Made by a program: the position numbers and the translations under genes
The notes under the pieces: model-generated
Databases searched by the model: none
What the model saw: only the letters and a program-made list of their open reading frames with translations
Told to the model about the DNA's origin: nothing
In this document: positions 17,015 to 27,052 of the stretch, in pieces
Layout: every line of letters starts with the position of its first letter
How positions within the stretch are numbered: position 1 is the first letter of the stretch
NCBI GenBank assembly: GCA_021297795.1
Contig: JAJTGL010000005.1
Span: 1 to 64,000, forward strand
Length of the DNA: 64,000 bases
Reading direction: 5' to 3'
Source of the DNA: Planctomycetaceae bacterium
GTDB taxonomy: Bacteria; Planctomycetota; Phycisphaerae; Phycisphaerales; SM1A02

Positions 17015-19945
17015 TCACCCGCTCTTGCGGAGCCCGCGCGCCCGGAGGTCGTGCAGGAACGGTTCCGCGATCGCCTCGGCGGCGCGATAGGGAGCGAGGT
17101 AGCCCGTGGCGTCGCCCGCCGGCGGCGGCTTCGACGCATCGGCGTGCACCGGCAGCGTGACCACGCTCTCGGGAAGGATCAGCTCCGCGACGGGGGTGCC
17201 CGCCTCGATCAGTCGACCATCGCGACGACGCAGTTCACCGGGTGCGTTCTCGCGCGCGTGCTTCTCGAGCGCGGCGAGCAGCGCCTTCTGCTTCTCCTCG
17301 CCGAGCGCCTTCCAATCGGCGCGGCCGCGGCACTTCGGGAACCCGCTGCAGCCAAGCCACGGCCCGCGCTTTCCGTCGCGCACGTTGCAGGCGCGGCCGC
17401 ACTTCGTGCAGACGACCTCGGGATCCTGGAGCGGCGGGGGCGAGGGCAGCACGATGCGGTCCTTCTTGTCGAGCCGCACCACGAACTTGACCGTCGGGTA
17501 GTTGACGCTCGAGATGTACTTCCCGAACTTGCCGCTGCGGAGCACCATCGCGGATCCATCGACCGGACAGACCATGTCGAGCCCGACGTCGGAGACCGGC
17601 TCTCCCAGCTCGTTCAACCGAGACGCGAAGTCGCAGTCGGGGTACCCCGAGCAGGAGAGGAACCAGCGTCCGCCGCCGACGCGCTCCTTCGTGCGCTTTC
17701 CGCACTTCGGGCAGGCGAACCTCGACCAGCGCCAGAGCGGAACCTCGCGCATGCGGGTGAAGGACTCCTCGAGCGTGTCGCCCTCGAGCATGCCCTTGAT
17801 CTCGCGGAGGATGGCGCGCCAATCCTCCTCGTCGGCCTCGACGCGGTCGAGACGCTCCTCCATCAGGCGCGTGTACTCGTAGTCGAAGAGGACGGGGAAT
17901 CCGCCGATCAGGAGCGACACCACCGCCTCGCCGAGCGCGGTGGCGTGGAAGCGTCGCGCCTTCTGCTCGACGTAGCCTCGCGATTCGATCGTGTTGACGA
18001 TGGAGGCGTAGGTGCTCGGGCGACCGATGCCGCGCGACTCGAGCTCCTTGACGAGCGAGGCCTCCGAGTACCGCGACGGCGGCGAGCTGAACCTCTGCAG
18101 CGCGTCGACCGAAACCGCGGCGAGCTCCTGCTTCTCGGAGAGCTTCGGGAACGTCGCCTCCTCGTCGTCCTCGGCGATGTCCTCGACGAGCTTCAGGTAC
18201 CCGTCGAAGACCACGACGCTGCCCGACGCGCGGACGACGGCGCCGGTGGCGCGGTCGCTGCGCTCGAGGCGCACGGTCGTGAGGTCGTACTGCTTCTCCG
18301 CCATCTGGCAGGCGACGAAGCGGCGCCAGACGAGTTCGTACAGCGCGTACTGCTCGGCGCTCAGCGCGCCGCGCACGGAATCCGGCGTGCGCGCGGGATC
18401 GGTCGGACGGATCGCCTCGTGCGCCTCCTGCGCGTCCTTGCCGGCGGCGTAGAAGTGCGGCTTCGCGGGCAGGTAGCGGTCGCCGTACCTCGAGCGGATC
18501 AGGTCGCGCGCCGCATGCAGCGCCTCGCCCGCGATGTGCGTCGAGTCAGTACGCATGTAGGTGATGAGGCCGACGCGGTCGCCGCCAAGGTCGACGCCCT
18601 CGTAGAGCTGCTGCGCGATGCGCATCGTGCGGTCGGTCGAGAAACCGAGCTCGCTCGACGCCGCCATCTGCATGGTGCTTGTCTTGAAGGGCGGCATCGG
18701 ACGGCGCGACTTGCGCTCGGTCTCGATGGAGGCGACGCGGTACGTCACGCCCGCGCCGACGGTGCCCGAGACCGTGCGCACGAAGCGCGCGGCGCCCTTG
18801 CCGGTCGGGTTCTCGTTCGTCGCGATCGACACCGACTCGAGACCGGCGGCCTCGACCGCGGCCTTCACCGACGCCGACAGGTCGCGCGGGGTCTTGCCGG
18901 AGAGATCCGCGGCGGCCTCGATCTTCAGTTCCTTGCCGCCGACCTCGACGAGCTTCGTCTCGAGTGCTCCTTGCTTCGCGAGGAACGAGAGACGGTCCTT
19001 CTGCGAGGGCGCGCGTCCGCGCTCGTCGCGCCGCGCGAGGAACTCGGCGATCGCCTTCGCGAGCGGGCCGCGGCGATCGAGTTCGGGGGTGAGGCGCACG
19101 AGCACTTCCCACGACTCGCTCGGGATGAACTCGCGGATCTCCTGCTCGCGCTCGACGACGAGGCGCGCGGCGACGGTCTGCACGCGGCCGGCGCTGAGGC
19201 CGCCCTGGCGCATGAGGCGCCAGAGGAGCGGCGAGATCCCGTAGCCGACGATCCGGTCGAGGATGCGGCGCGAGTTCTGCGCGTTGACCCGCGACATGTT
19301 GATCGGGCGCGGATGCTCGAACGCCTCCTTGATCGCGCTCTTCGTGATCGCGTTGAAGACGACGCGCTTCGCGGTCCGCGGGTCGACGTCGAGCACCTCG
19401 GCGATGTGCCAGGAGATCGCCTCTCCCTCGCGGTCAAGGTCGGTGGCGAACCAGACGTCGCCCGCCGACTTCTTCAGCTTGCGCAGCTTGGTGACGGTGT
19501 CGCGGCGGTCCGGCGTGACGACGTAGGTCGTCGCGAAGCTCTGCATGTCGACGCCGGGAATGTCCATCGGCTTCGCCTCGGGCTTCGGCTTCTCCGCCTT
19601 CGGAGCGCCCTTCGGCGCGCGGGGCTTCTTGGGCTTCGGCTCGCCGGTGTCGGCCTTCGCGGCGCGCTCCGGGAGGTCGCGCACGTGGCCCTTCGAGGCC
19701 TCGACCACGAACTTCCCGAGGTCCTTCAGGTACTTCTCGATGGTCTTCGCCTTCGCGGGGCTCTCGACGATGACGAGCTGCGCGCCACCGGCGGACAGCG
19801 CGGCCTCGATCGCAGCATCGCTCGCGGAGTCCCCGTCGTCACCGGCGGCACGTCCGCGCGGCTTGCGCGCCGATCGGGCCGCGCCCGCGGAGGAGGTGGT
19901 CTTCGCGGCGGTCATCTTCGAGGATGTGGATTTCTTCGCAGCCAT
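17015..19945 (-). CDS. topA: DNA topoisomerase I
   Basis: This 976-residue type IA topoisomerase relaxes negative supercoils. A Lys/Ala/Ser-rich head of about 50 residues precedes the Toprim domain with VESPAKAKTIEKYL (residues 60-73) and the DLDREGE motif. The catalytic tyrosine is in GLITYMRTDST, near residue 463. At the C-terminus two four-cysteine zinc ribbons are clear (CPKC with CSGYPDC near 743, CTKC with CSGFPKC near 845). A Lys/Pro-rich insert of about 25 residues interrupts Toprim near residue 100. ATG 19945 is chosen because the extension upstream has no coding character; no good ribosome site precedes it. Gene order with miaA and pgk has no obvious functional link. Confidence 0.97.
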   Translation of the reverse strand: MAAKKSTSSKMTAAKTTSSAGAARSARKPRGRAAGDDGDSASDAAIEAALSAGGAQLVIVESPAKAKTIEKYLKDLGKFVVEASKGHVRDLPERAAKADTGEPKPKKPRAPKGAPKAEKPKPEAKPMDIPGVDMQSFATTYVVTPDRRDTVTKLRKLKKSAGDVWFATDLDREGEAISWHIAEVLDVDPRTAKRVVFNAITKSAIKEAFEHPRPINMSRVNAQNSRRILDRIVGYGISPLLWRLMRQGGLSAGRVQTVAARLVVEREQEIREFIPSESWEVLVRLTPELDRRGPLAKAIAEFLARRDERGRAPSQKDRLSFLAKQGALETKLVEVGGKELKIEAAADLSGKTPRDLSASVKAAVEAAGLESVSIATNENPTGKGAARFVRTVSGTVGAGVTYRVASIETERKSRRPMPPFKTSTMQMAASSELGFSTDRTMRIAQQLYEGVDLGGDRVGLITYMRTDSTHIAGEALHAARDLIRSRYGDRYLPAKPHFYAAGKDAQEAHEAIRPTDPARTPDSVRGALSAEQYALYELVWRRFVACQMAEKQYDLTTVRLERSDRATGAVVRASGSVVVFDGYLKLVEDIAEDDEEATFPKLSEKQELAAVSVDALQRFSSPPSRYSEASLVKELESRGIGRPSTYASIVNTIESRGYVEQKARRFHATALGEAVVSLLIGGFPVLFDYEYTRLMEERLDRVEADEEDWRAILREIKGMLEGDTLEESFTRMREVPLWRWSRFACPKCGKRTKERVGGGRWFLSCSGYPDCDFASRLNELGEPVSDVGLDMVCPVDGSAMVLRSGKFGKYISSVNYPTVKFVVRLDKKDRIVLPSPPPLQDPEVVCTKCGRACNVRDGKRGPWLGCSGFPKCRGRADWKALGEEKQKALLAALEKHARENAPGELRRRDGRLIEAGTPVAELILPESVVTLPVHADASKPPPAGDATGYLAPYRAAEAIAEPFLHDLRARGLRKSG

Positions 19946-20134
19946 CGGGAGTGGATCACGGCTTCGGTCGCTCGGCTCCGGCGGGGTGATCGGCCAGCGG
20001 AGTTCCTCGGCAAGCAGAACGGGGGAATAAAGGAAGCAGCGGGGAGAAGTCAAGCGGCGTGTTTCCGCTTTCACGCGATCGTGGTGGCTTGCAACGAGCA
20101 CGTCGAGTCGCTACGCGTGCGCGCGGCGCGCGCG

Positions 20135-21169
20135 TCACGCGTGCTCGCGCGCGGCGCGTACGAGGGCTTCGGTCACGCGGTCGGCGAGCCCGGCGACCGT
20201 CGTCGTCTCGTCGCAGTCGATCGCGAGCCCGGGCCGCAGCGCTCGGAACCGCTTCATCCACGTGCGCTGCTGCTTGGCCAACCTGCGAGAGCGGATCTTC
20301 GTCGACTCGGCCGCGTCCTCGAGGTCGCGCGTGCGCGGCGGGCGCGAGCCGTCGCCGAGGGCATGCACGAGCTCCTCGTAGCCGCATGCCGCGCGCGCCT
20401 GCGCGCAGAGGCCGCCGTGGGCGAGGAGTCCGGCGACCTCGTCGACGAATCCCACCTCGAACATCCGGCGCACGCGCGCATTGATGCGGCGGTTGATCGC
20501 CTCGACGGGCCAGTCGAGGATGACCGTGAAGAGGTCGTCGCGACGGGGGGTCACGCCGGCATCGTCCCACGCGGTCCGGCGGGCCGACGCGCTGTCGCCG
20601 GTCGTGTGCGCGATCTCGAGGGCGCGCGTGATGCGGCGGCGGTCGTTCGGATGGAGCCGCGCCGCCGCAGGGGCGTCGCTCGCCGCGAGCCGCGCGTGCA
20701 GTTCCTCGTTCGAAAGCGCCTCGAGCGAGGCGCGGAAGGCGCTGTCGGCGGGTGGCGCCTCGTCGAGCCCCTCGAGGAACGCGCGGATGTAGAGGTTGGT
20801 GCCGCCCACGACGATGGGCGTGCGACCGCGCGCGAGGATCTCGTCGACCGCCCGGTCGGCGATCGCAAGCCACCGCGCGACGGTGAAGCCTTCCTCCGAC
20901 GCGTCCACGAGATCGAGACCGTGGTGCGGGATCTCGGCCCGTTCGGCGGCGGTCGGCTTCGCGGTGCCGATGTCCATGCCCCGATAGACCTGCATCGAGT
21001 CGGCGCTGACAAGCTCGCCGCCGAGCCGGCGCGCGAGTTCCATCGCGAGATCGCTCTTCCCACCCGCCGTCGGGCCGAGGATCACGAGGACGCGGGGCGT
21101 CGCCCGCGCGTTCGGCAGGACGCGCTCGTCGGGATCGCCGCCCGCATGGGTTCCAACGGAATCAGGCAT
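20135..21169 (-). CDS. miaA: tRNA dimethylallyltransferase MiaA
   Basis: The 344-residue enzyme transfers a dimethylallyl group to A37 of tRNAs that read codons starting with U. Visible motifs are the P-loop [47 protein letters not shown] and [15 protein letters not shown] near the end, all in family order. The start ATG 21169 overlaps the pgk stop by eight bases, so it is probably coupled to pgk. An N-terminal extension of about 25 residues rich in Gly/Asp precedes the P-loop. An upstream continuation of the frame lies inside pgk and is a shadow. Because pgk looks frame-shifted, coupling may work from the pgk C-terminal frame. Confidence 0.95.
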   Translation of the reverse strand: MPDSVGTHAGGDPDERVLPNARATPRVLVILGPTAGGKSDLAMELARRLGGELVSADSMQVYRGMDIGTAKPTAAERAEIPHHGLDLVDASEEGFTVARWLAIADRAVDEILARGRTPIVVGGTNLYIRAFLEGLDEAPPADSAFRASLEALSNEELHARLAASDAPAAARLHPNDRRRITRALEIAHTTGDSASARRTAWDDAGVTPRRDDLFTVILDWPVEAINRRINARVRRMFEVGFVDEVAGLLAHGGLCAQARAACGYEELVHALGDGSRPPRTRDLEDAAESTKIRSRRLAKQQRTWMKRFRALRPGLAIDCDETTTVAGLADRVTEALVRAAREHA

Positions 21170-22299
21170 TGTCGATGGCGTCGAGGCACACGAGGTGCTT
21201 CCCCTCGAGGACCTCGAGGCTCGCGCCTCCGCCGGTCGAGACGTGCGACAGCTTCTCGGCGACACCGAACTCCTCGACCGCGGCCGCGGTGTCGCCGCCA
21301 CCGGCGATCGTCACCGCACCGGCGGCCGTCGCCGCGACCACCGCATCGGCGACCGCGCGCGTGCCGGCGTCGAAGGGCGGCATCTCGAAGACGCCCATCG
21401 GGCCGTTCCACACGACGGTGCGGCTCGTGCGGATCGCGTCGGCGAAGCGGGCGCGCGTCGACGGACCGATGTCGAGCCCCATCCAGGAATGCGCACCCGC
21501 GCGACTTCGCCTTCGCGAGGATTTCCTTGGCCAGGTCGATGCGATCCGCCTCGACGAGGCTGTTGCCTGTCGCCACGCCCTGCGCGCGCAGGAAGGTGTA
21601 CGCCATCGCGCCGCCGACGATGATGCGGTCGACTTTCATCATGAGGTTCTCGATCGCGAGGATCTTGTCCGACACCTTCGCCCCGCCGAGGATGGCGGTG
21701 AAGGGCCGCTCGGCGGCGGCGATGCGGCCGTAGAGGTACTCGAGCTCGGCGGCGAGGAGGTGCCCCGCGACACGCGCGGCGCCGCGCGCGCCCATCGCCA
21801 TCGGCAGGGCGTGCATCGAGGCGTCGGCGCGGTGGCTGGTGCCGAACGCGTCGTTCACGTAGACGTCGCACAGCGTCGCCAGCTTCTCCGCGAATGCCGG
21901 ATCACCCTTCTTCTCGCCCTTCACGAAGCGAAGATTCTCGAGGAGCACCACGCCCTTCTCGGGCATCGCCGCGATCGCCGCGCGGGCGGCGTCGTCGGTG
22001 CAGTCGCTCGAGGGGAACGCGACCCCGTGTGGCGCGTCCGCGCCGAGGAGTTCGGCCAGGCGCTTCGCCACCGGCGCAAGCGAGTACTCGGCCTCGAAGC
22101 CCTTGCCCTCGGGCCGGCCGAGGTGGCTCGCGAGCACAGCCCGTCCGCCGCGCGAAAGCACGGAGCGGATGGTGGGGAGGCTCGCGCGAATGCGGCGGTC
22201 ATCCGAGATGACCCCGCCGTCCATGGGGACGTTGAAATCGACTCGGATGAAGACCTTCTTGCCGGAAACGGGGACGGACTCGATGCGCTTCTTGTGCAT
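21162..22299 (-). pseudogene. pgk: Phosphoglycerate kinase, interrupted by a deletion with frameshift
   Basis: The frame from ATG 22299 gives about 270 residues of clear phosphoglycerate kinase: RVDFNVPMDGG, LASHLGRPEGK, LLENLRF, GGAKVSDKI, and ends its homology at AKSRG (about 21495). Homology resumes in another frame near 21484 at [10 protein letters not shown], then [11 protein letters not shown] and GGGDTAAAV, up to the stop at 21162. Roughly 25-35 residues that normally join these parts (the LPVDHVVA segment and beyond) are absent, and the loss is not a multiple of three. A functional enzyme (3-phosphoglycerate phosphorylation in glycolysis) would need the whole C-domain. Either the gene is broken, or the assembled sequence lost about 100 bp here. 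TATAGT stands eight bases before the ATG. Confidence 0.85.
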
Positions 22300-22307
22300 G
22301 GGGGCGC

Positions 22308-22313
22308 ACTATA
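22308..22313 (-). promoter_or_regulatory. -10-like hexamer before pgk
   Basis: TATAGT on the minus strand, eight bases before ATG 22299. No Shine-Dalgarno lies between, which fits a leaderless transcript. Confidence 0.55.
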
Positions 22314-22525
22314 CGGACGGTTCCCCGGTTGTTTGTGGGGTCCGTTGCCGTGTTGTGGAGCCTTCGGGCTTCCGGGCGGTATCATCCGCCCCATCGCCGC
22401 CGCACCGCGGGCTGCGGCGGGGGCATCCGGGGGCCATCGTGCCCGACGGAATCCGAGACACCCGCCGCGCGTCACGTGCAGATCACCAGCGCATCCACCG
22501 AGATGCACCGCCTTCTGGAGTCACC

Positions 22526-23596
22526 ATGAGCCTTCCGTTCGACCTCCGCATGTTCGCTGCTCCCGCCATCGTTGCCGTCGCCGCGCTCGCAGCGCCCGCC
22601 GCGGCGCAGGAAGAGACCCTCAAGGTGGGGTCGGCCGCGCCCGCGATCACCGTGGAGTGGCTGCAGGGGAACGTGACCGACATCAGCGACTCGTCGAAGA
22701 CGTACGTGGTCGAGTTCTGGGCGACCTGGTGCGGCCCCTGCATGCGGTCGATCCCGCACCTCAACGAGATGCACCAGAAGATGAAGAGCAAGGGCCTCGT
22801 CATCATGGGCATCTCCGACGAGCCCGCGGGCACCGTGCGCCCCTTCCTCAACAAGAAGGGCGCGTCGATGAGCTACCCCGTCGGCGTCGACAAGGACAAT
22901 GAGACGAAGAAGGCGTGGATGGAGGCCGCGAAGCAGAACGGCATCCCGTGCGCGTTCGTGGTGAAGGACTCGAAGATCGCGTGGATCGGCAACCCGCTCG
23001 ACCCGAACTTCGACAAGGTCGTCATCGGCACCATGACCGGCCGCTACAACCCGGCGCTCACGAAGAAGGCCGAGCCGATCCTGAAGGCGGCGAAGGATGC
23101 GGTGCGCATCAAGAACTTCCAGGATGCCTACAAGCACTACGACTCGCTGCTCGAGATCGACCCGAAGTTCTTCGGCGATGTCGCGGTGCTCAAGTACAAG
23201 ACGATGCTCGTCGACGCCAAGGATCCGGACGGCGCCGCCAAGTGGGGCAGCAAGATCACCGTGCAGTCGATGAAGGACGCGACCACGCTGCGCGAACTCA
23301 CCGAGACCATCCTCAACGACAGCGCGATCGAGAACCGCGACTACAAGCTCGCGCTCACCAGCGCGAGGGTGCTCGACGCCAACCACCCGTCCGCCGCGGC
23401 GAAGGCGCTCGTCGCTGAGGTCTACGCGCGCCGGGGCGACTTCGCGAAGGCATCCGAGGAGCAGTACGAGGCTTGGATGAAGGCAGACCCGGCCGAGAAG
23501 GCCGACTTCAAGCGTCTCCTCGACAGCTACAAGAAGAGCTCGGCGAAGGCGGGCGTGGCGAAGCCCGCGACCACCGAGACCGCCCCGGGCAACTGA
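22526..23596 (+). CDS. Secreted TlpA/thioredoxin-like protein with helical C-terminal region
   Basis: The 356-residue protein has a Sec signal peptide (residues 1-28, ending APAAAQ). A TlpA-type thioredoxin domain follows, with EFWATWCGPC at residues 63-72 and the cis-Pro of GIPCAFVV near residue 140. The WCGPC pair is redox-active in this family and usually reduces partner disulfides outside the cytoplasm. From about residue 190 the protein becomes helical, with repeats like AYKHYDSLLEIDP that recall tetratricopeptide units and could bind a partner. Start ATG 22526 has GGAG five bases upstream. It stands alone on the plus strand, facing away from pgk. Confidence 0.88.
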   Translation: MSLPFDLRMFAAPAIVAVAALAAPAAAQEETLKVGSAAPAITVEWLQGNVTDISDSSKTYVVEFWATWCGPCMRSIPHLNEMHQKMKSKGLVIMGISDEPAGTVRPFLNKKGASMSYPVGVDKDNETKKAWMEAAKQNGIPCAFVVKDSKIAWIGNPLDPNFDKVVIGTMTGRYNPALTKKAEPILKAAKDAVRIKNFQDAYKHYDSLLEIDPKFFGDVAVLKYKTMLVDAKDPDGAAKWGSKITVQSMKDATTLRELTETILNDSAIENRDYKLALTSARVLDANHPSAAAKALVAEVYARRGDFAKASEEQYEAWMKADPAEKADFKRLLDSYKKSSAKAGVAKPATTETAPGN

Positions 23597-23620
23597 CTCG
23601 CGCGCGTTCGGGCGACGGAG

Positions 23621-23626
23621 TACTCT
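23621..23626 (+). promoter_or_regulatory. -10-like hexamer before rpe
   Basis: TACTCT at 18 bases before ATG 23645. The short leader would still include an AGGA ribosome site. Confidence 0.4.
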
Positions 23627-23644
23627 CGTCGCAGGACCGCATCC

Positions 23645-24367
23645 ATGTCGACCACTTCCAACGACCCGCATGGCAACCGGACGGCTCCCCTCGCAGGGAG
23701 CCGTTCGCTTTCACGCTTTCCCGCCGGCGCGACGCTCGTCGCTCCGTCGATCCTCTCCGCGAACTTCGCGAAACTCGGCGAGGACTGCCGTGCCGCGCTC
23801 GAGGCCGGCGGCGACCTGCTGCACGTCGACATCATGGACGGCCACTTCGTTCCGAATCTCTCGATGGGCCCCGCCGTGTGCGACGCCGTGCACCGCGCGG
23901 TGCCGAATGCGGTGCTCGATGTGCACCTGATGGTGACCGACCCGTCGGCCTACATCGAGCCGTTCGCGAAGGCGGGTGCCGGGCACATCACGTTCCACAT
24001 CGAGGTCGTCTCTGACCCGCGGCCGCTCATCGCACGGATCCGCGACCTCGGGATGACGGCCGGTCTCGCGATCAATCCCGACACGCCCGCCGACCGCATC
24101 CTTCCGTTCGTCGAGGTGATCGACATGGCGCTCGTGATGAGCGTGTACCCCGGATTCTCCGGGCAGAAGTTCATCGCCTCCGTGCTGGGGAAGACGCGTG
24201 CGATCCGCGATGCGGGTGGCGCAAGCCTGCGCGTCGAGATGGATGGCGGCGTCGGTCACGACAGCGCGGCCGCCTGCCGCGCGCACGGCGCCGACGTCCT
24301 CGTCGCGGCGAGCGCGATCTTCGGGAAGCCCGACTACCGCGCGGCGATCGCCGCGCTCCGCGCCTGA
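23645..24367 (+). CDS. rpe: Ribulose-phosphate 3-epimerase
   Basis: This 240-residue TIM-barrel enzyme interconverts ribulose 5-phosphate and xylulose 5-phosphate. It shows APSILSANF, the metal-binding HVDIMDGHFVPN, LDVHLMV, VMSVYPGFSGQKF and a VEMDGGVG segment, all in standard order. A Ser/Arg-rich leader of about 30 residues precedes the first barrel strand, longer than in most homologues, so an internal start cannot be excluded, but no better one is visible. Its neighbours (TlpA-like gene upstream, accD downstream) have their own signals, so it is probably a single-gene unit. Confidence 0.95.
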   Translation: MSTTSNDPHGNRTAPLAGSRSLSRFPAGATLVAPSILSANFAKLGEDCRAALEAGGDLLHVDIMDGHFVPNLSMGPAVCDAVHRAVPNAVLDVHLMVTDPSAYIEPFAKAGAGHITFHIEVVSDPRPLIARIRDLGMTAGLAINPDTPADRILPFVEVIDMALVMSVYPGFSGQKFIASVLGKTRAIRDAGGASLRVEMDGGVGHDSAAACRAHGADVLVAASAIFGKPDYRAAIAALRA

Positions 24368-24409
24368 TCGCGTCGTCCGTCGCGCGCGCTCCCGCGGTGG
24401 CGTTTGCGC

Positions 24410-24415
24410 TACACT
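24410..24415 (+). promoter_or_regulatory. -10-like hexamer directly before accD
   Basis: TACACT ends seven bases before GTG 24423, predicting a leaderless mRNA. No ribosome site is present upstream of the GTG. Confidence 0.55.
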
Positions 24416-24422
24416 CCGCGCC

Positions 24423-25262
24423 GTGGCAGAGACGACCTGGACGCCGACCGACCTCGCGCAGACGCCCAAGAAGGGGGTCCCCGAAGGCCTTTGGATGCAG
24501 TGCCCCGCCTGTGCGGAGACGCTCTTCAAGAAGGCCGTCGAGTCGAACCTCTGGGTCTGCCCGAAGTGCCAGCACCACATGCGCATGAGCGCGCGCACGC
24601 GCGTCGAGCAGATGCTCGATCCCGGCACGTTCGAGGAGATCGACTCGCAGCTTGTGGCGGTGGATCCGCTCAAGTTCGTCGACACGAAGCCGTATCCCGC
24701 GCGCATCGCCGACACCCGCCGCAAGACCGGGCAGCGCGACGCGCTTGTCTCGGGCTACGGCTACGTGAAGGGACGCCGCGTCGTCGTCGCGGTGATGGAC
24801 TTCACCTTCCTGGGTGGATCGATGGGTTCGGTGGTCGGCGAGAAGATCACCCGCGCGATCGAGGCGGGCATCGATCACGATCTTCCGGTGGTGACCGTCG
24901 CCTGCTCGGGCGGCGCGCGCATGCACGAGTCGGGCTTCTCCCTCATGCAGATGGCGAAGACGAGCGCGGCGCTCGCGCGCCTCGACGAGGCCGGTGGCCT
25001 CTACATCTCCGTGCTCGCCGATCCGACCACGGGCGGCGTCACCGCGAGCTTCGCGATGCTCGGCGACGTGATCTTCGCGGAGCCGAAGGCGCTGATCGGC
25101 TTCGCCGGTCCGCGCGTCATCAAGCAGACGATCCGTCAGGATCTTCCCGAGGGCTTCCAGACATCCGAGTTCCTGCTCGAGTCTGGATTCCTCGATCGCA
25201 TCGTGCACCGCAAGGATCTCCGCTCGGAGATCGCGCGCGTGATCGACTATGCCGGCCGGTAG
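24423..25262 (+). CDS. accD: Acetyl-CoA carboxylase carboxyltransferase subunit beta
   Basis: The 279-residue beta subunit transfers the carboxyl group from biotin to acetyl-CoA in the first step of fatty acid synthesis. The N-terminal zinc ribbon is present as CPAC and CPKC (residues 21-43). The carboxyltransferase core follows with DFTFLGGSMGSVVGEK, CSGGARMHESG and GFAGPRVI. Length is typical. GTG 24423 is chosen because it gives the normal distance to the zinc ribbon and lies just after a -10-like box. The 3' end overlaps lnt by 14 bp, so accD and lnt are co-transcribed. The alpha, biotin-carrier and carboxylase subunits are elsewhere. Confidence 0.97.
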   Translation: MAETTWTPTDLAQTPKKGVPEGLWMQCPACAETLFKKAVESNLWVCPKCQHHMRMSARTRVEQMLDPGTFEEIDSQLVAVDPLKFVDTKPYPARIADTRRKTGQRDALVSGYGYVKGRRVVVAVMDFTFLGGSMGSVVGEKITRAIEAGIDHDLPVVTVACSGGARMHESGFSLMQMAKTSAALARLDEAGGLYISVLADPTTGGVTASFAMLGDVIFAEPKALIGFAGPRVIKQTIRQDLPEGFQTSEFLLESGFLDRIVHRKDLRSEIARVIDYAGR

Positions 25263-26997
25263 CGGCCCTGCACCGACGCCGTTCCCGGCCAACGCCGCAG
25301 ACGGCACGCGCCGTACGCCGTCGCGGCGAACCGCGATCGTCCTCGCCGCGCTCGGCGCCGTCGCGTTTCTCCTGTCGTTTCCGCTCGGTCGCGACGCGAC
25401 GTGGGGATGGCCGTTCGTCTTCGCCTGGCCCGCGCTGCTCGCGGCGGCGGCGGCGCGCAGCGGTGGATGGCGCGGCATCGCCGCGTGCGTCGCCCCACCG
25501 TTCTTTCTCGCCATCCTCTGGCACGAGTGGTGGATGCACGAGGTCACCGTGCTCGGCATGCCCGTCCTCGTCGTCTACCTGACGGCGTGGACCGTCGTCC
25601 TCGCGTGGCTCCTCGCCCGGCTCGGTGGTGGAGGTGGCGCGCGACTGCCGTGGATCGCATCGATCCCGATCGCGCTCGTCGCGGTCGAGTTCCTGCGAGG
25701 CGACCTGGTCTGCACCGGCTACGCGTGGTTCTTCGCCGCGCACCCGCTCGTCGAGTGGCGCGAGGTCGCGCAGGTCGCGTCTCTCGGCGGGGGATGGGCA
25801 TTGAGCGCGCTCGCGGGCGTCGTGGCGGGGGGACTGCTCGACGCGTTCGTCGGGAGCGGCCCGCGTCGCATCGTGTCGCCCGCCGTCGCCGTCGCGCTCC
25901 TCGCCGCGTCGTTGCTCTTCGGTCGGGCCCGCATCGCGCCCTTCGATGAACTGGCCGCGCGCCCCTCCGAGCCCGGGCAGCCTGCGGCGGTGCTTGTCCA
26001 GACCAATGTGCCGATGTCGAACAAGCTCGCCTGGAGCCCCGAGGACCAGGTCGAGGATTTCCTCGGCGGCGCGCGGCTGACGATCGACGGTGCGAAGCGG
26101 GCGCGCAATGACGGATACGCCGTCGCGGTCGCCGTCTGGCCCGAGACGATGGTGCCCGGCTTCGGCCTCGAGCCCGAGTCGATCCAGACGCTCGTCGGCG
26201 GCGGCTACTACCCGGGCGATCGATTCGCGCAGGCCGTGACCGATCTCTCTCGGGCGATCGATGCACCGCTCCTCGCCGGCAGCCCTGCGTACGAGGGCCT
26301 GCGCGTCGAGGGAAACCGCTTCGTCTGGGACCGGCAGTTCAACTCGGCCTATCTCGTCGATGGACGCGACGGCGGGCCACCCACGTCGCGCACCGACAAG
26401 ATCTACCTGACACCCTTCGGCGAGACCATGCCGATCATCTCGCGCTCGGACTGGCTGGAGGCGCAGTTGCTCGCGCTCGGTGCCGCCGGCATGACCTTCG
26501 ATCTCGAGGCGGCCGACGCGCCGAGGCCGATCAGGATCGGCACCGGCGACGCCGCGTTCGATGCCGGAGTCCCGATCTGCTTCGAGATCACGATGCCTTG
26601 GGCCTCGCGGCGCATCGCCTTCGCGGACGGGAAGCGCGTGGCGGACGTGCTCTTCAACCTCTCGAACGACGGCTGGTTCGGTCCCTCCGAACTCGGGCGA
26701 CGGCAGCACCTGCAGGTCGCCTGCCTGCGCGCGATCGAGCTCGACACCGCCGTCCTCCGGTCGGTCAACACGGGCTACAGCGCGTGGATCGACCGAACCG
26801 GCCGGATTCGGCGCGTGCTTGGCGCCAACGAGCCCGGGTCGATCGTGGTCCGCCTCGAGCCATCCGAGGGCGTTCCGCTTGCCGCGCGCGTTGGAGACGG
26901 CGTGGCATGGTGCGCGCTCGTCCTCGCGGTGGTATCGTTGCTCCTGCGTCGGTCCGGGGACCGGATCGCCGACGGCTCGTCGGTTCGCGCCGCCTGA
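25249..26997 (+). CDS. lnt: Apolipoprotein N-acyltransferase
   Basis: The 582-residue membrane enzyme adds the third acyl chain to lipoproteins, the last step of their maturation. Residues 30-230 contain several membrane helices, followed by a nitrilase-fold domain facing the periplasm. The catalytic set is visible: Glu in AVWPETMVPG, Lys in RTDKIYLTPFGE and Cys in GVPICFEI. A final membrane helix lies near residues 555-570. Its ATG overlaps the end of accD by 14 bp. The presence of this enzyme fits the lipobox proteins encoded here (6734-8635, 27053-28264, 40973-41686). Confidence 0.93.
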   Translation: MPAGSGPAPTPFPANAADGTRRTPSRRTAIVLAALGAVAFLLSFPLGRDATWGWPFVFAWPALLAAAAARSGGWRGIAACVAPPFFLAILWHEWWMHEVTVLGMPVLVVYLTAWTVVLAWLLARLGGGGGARLPWIASIPIALVAVEFLRGDLVCTGYAWFFAAHPLVEWREVAQVASLGGGWALSALAGVVAGGLLDAFVGSGPRRIVSPAVAVALLAASLLFGRARIAPFDELAARPSEPGQPAAVLVQTNVPMSNKLAWSPEDQVEDFLGGARLTIDGAKRARNDGYAVAVAVWPETMVPGFGLEPESIQTLVGGGYYPGDRFAQAVTDLSRAIDAPLLAGSPAYEGLRVEGNRFVWDRQFNSAYLVDGRDGGPPTSRTDKIYLTPFGETMPIISRSDWLEAQLLALGAAGMTFDLEAADAPRPIRIGTGDAAFDAGVPICFEITMPWASRRIAFADGKRVADVLFNLSNDGWFGPSELGRRQHLQVACLRAIELDTAVLRSVNTGYSAWIDRTGRIRRVLGANEPGSIVVRLEPSEGVPLAARVGDGVAWCALVLAVVSLLLRRSGDRIADGSSVRAA

Positions 26998-27052
26998 CGG
27001 ACGCAGTAGAAGGCGATCGGTTGCGATCGCGTTTCGGGCACGGAGGCCTTCC

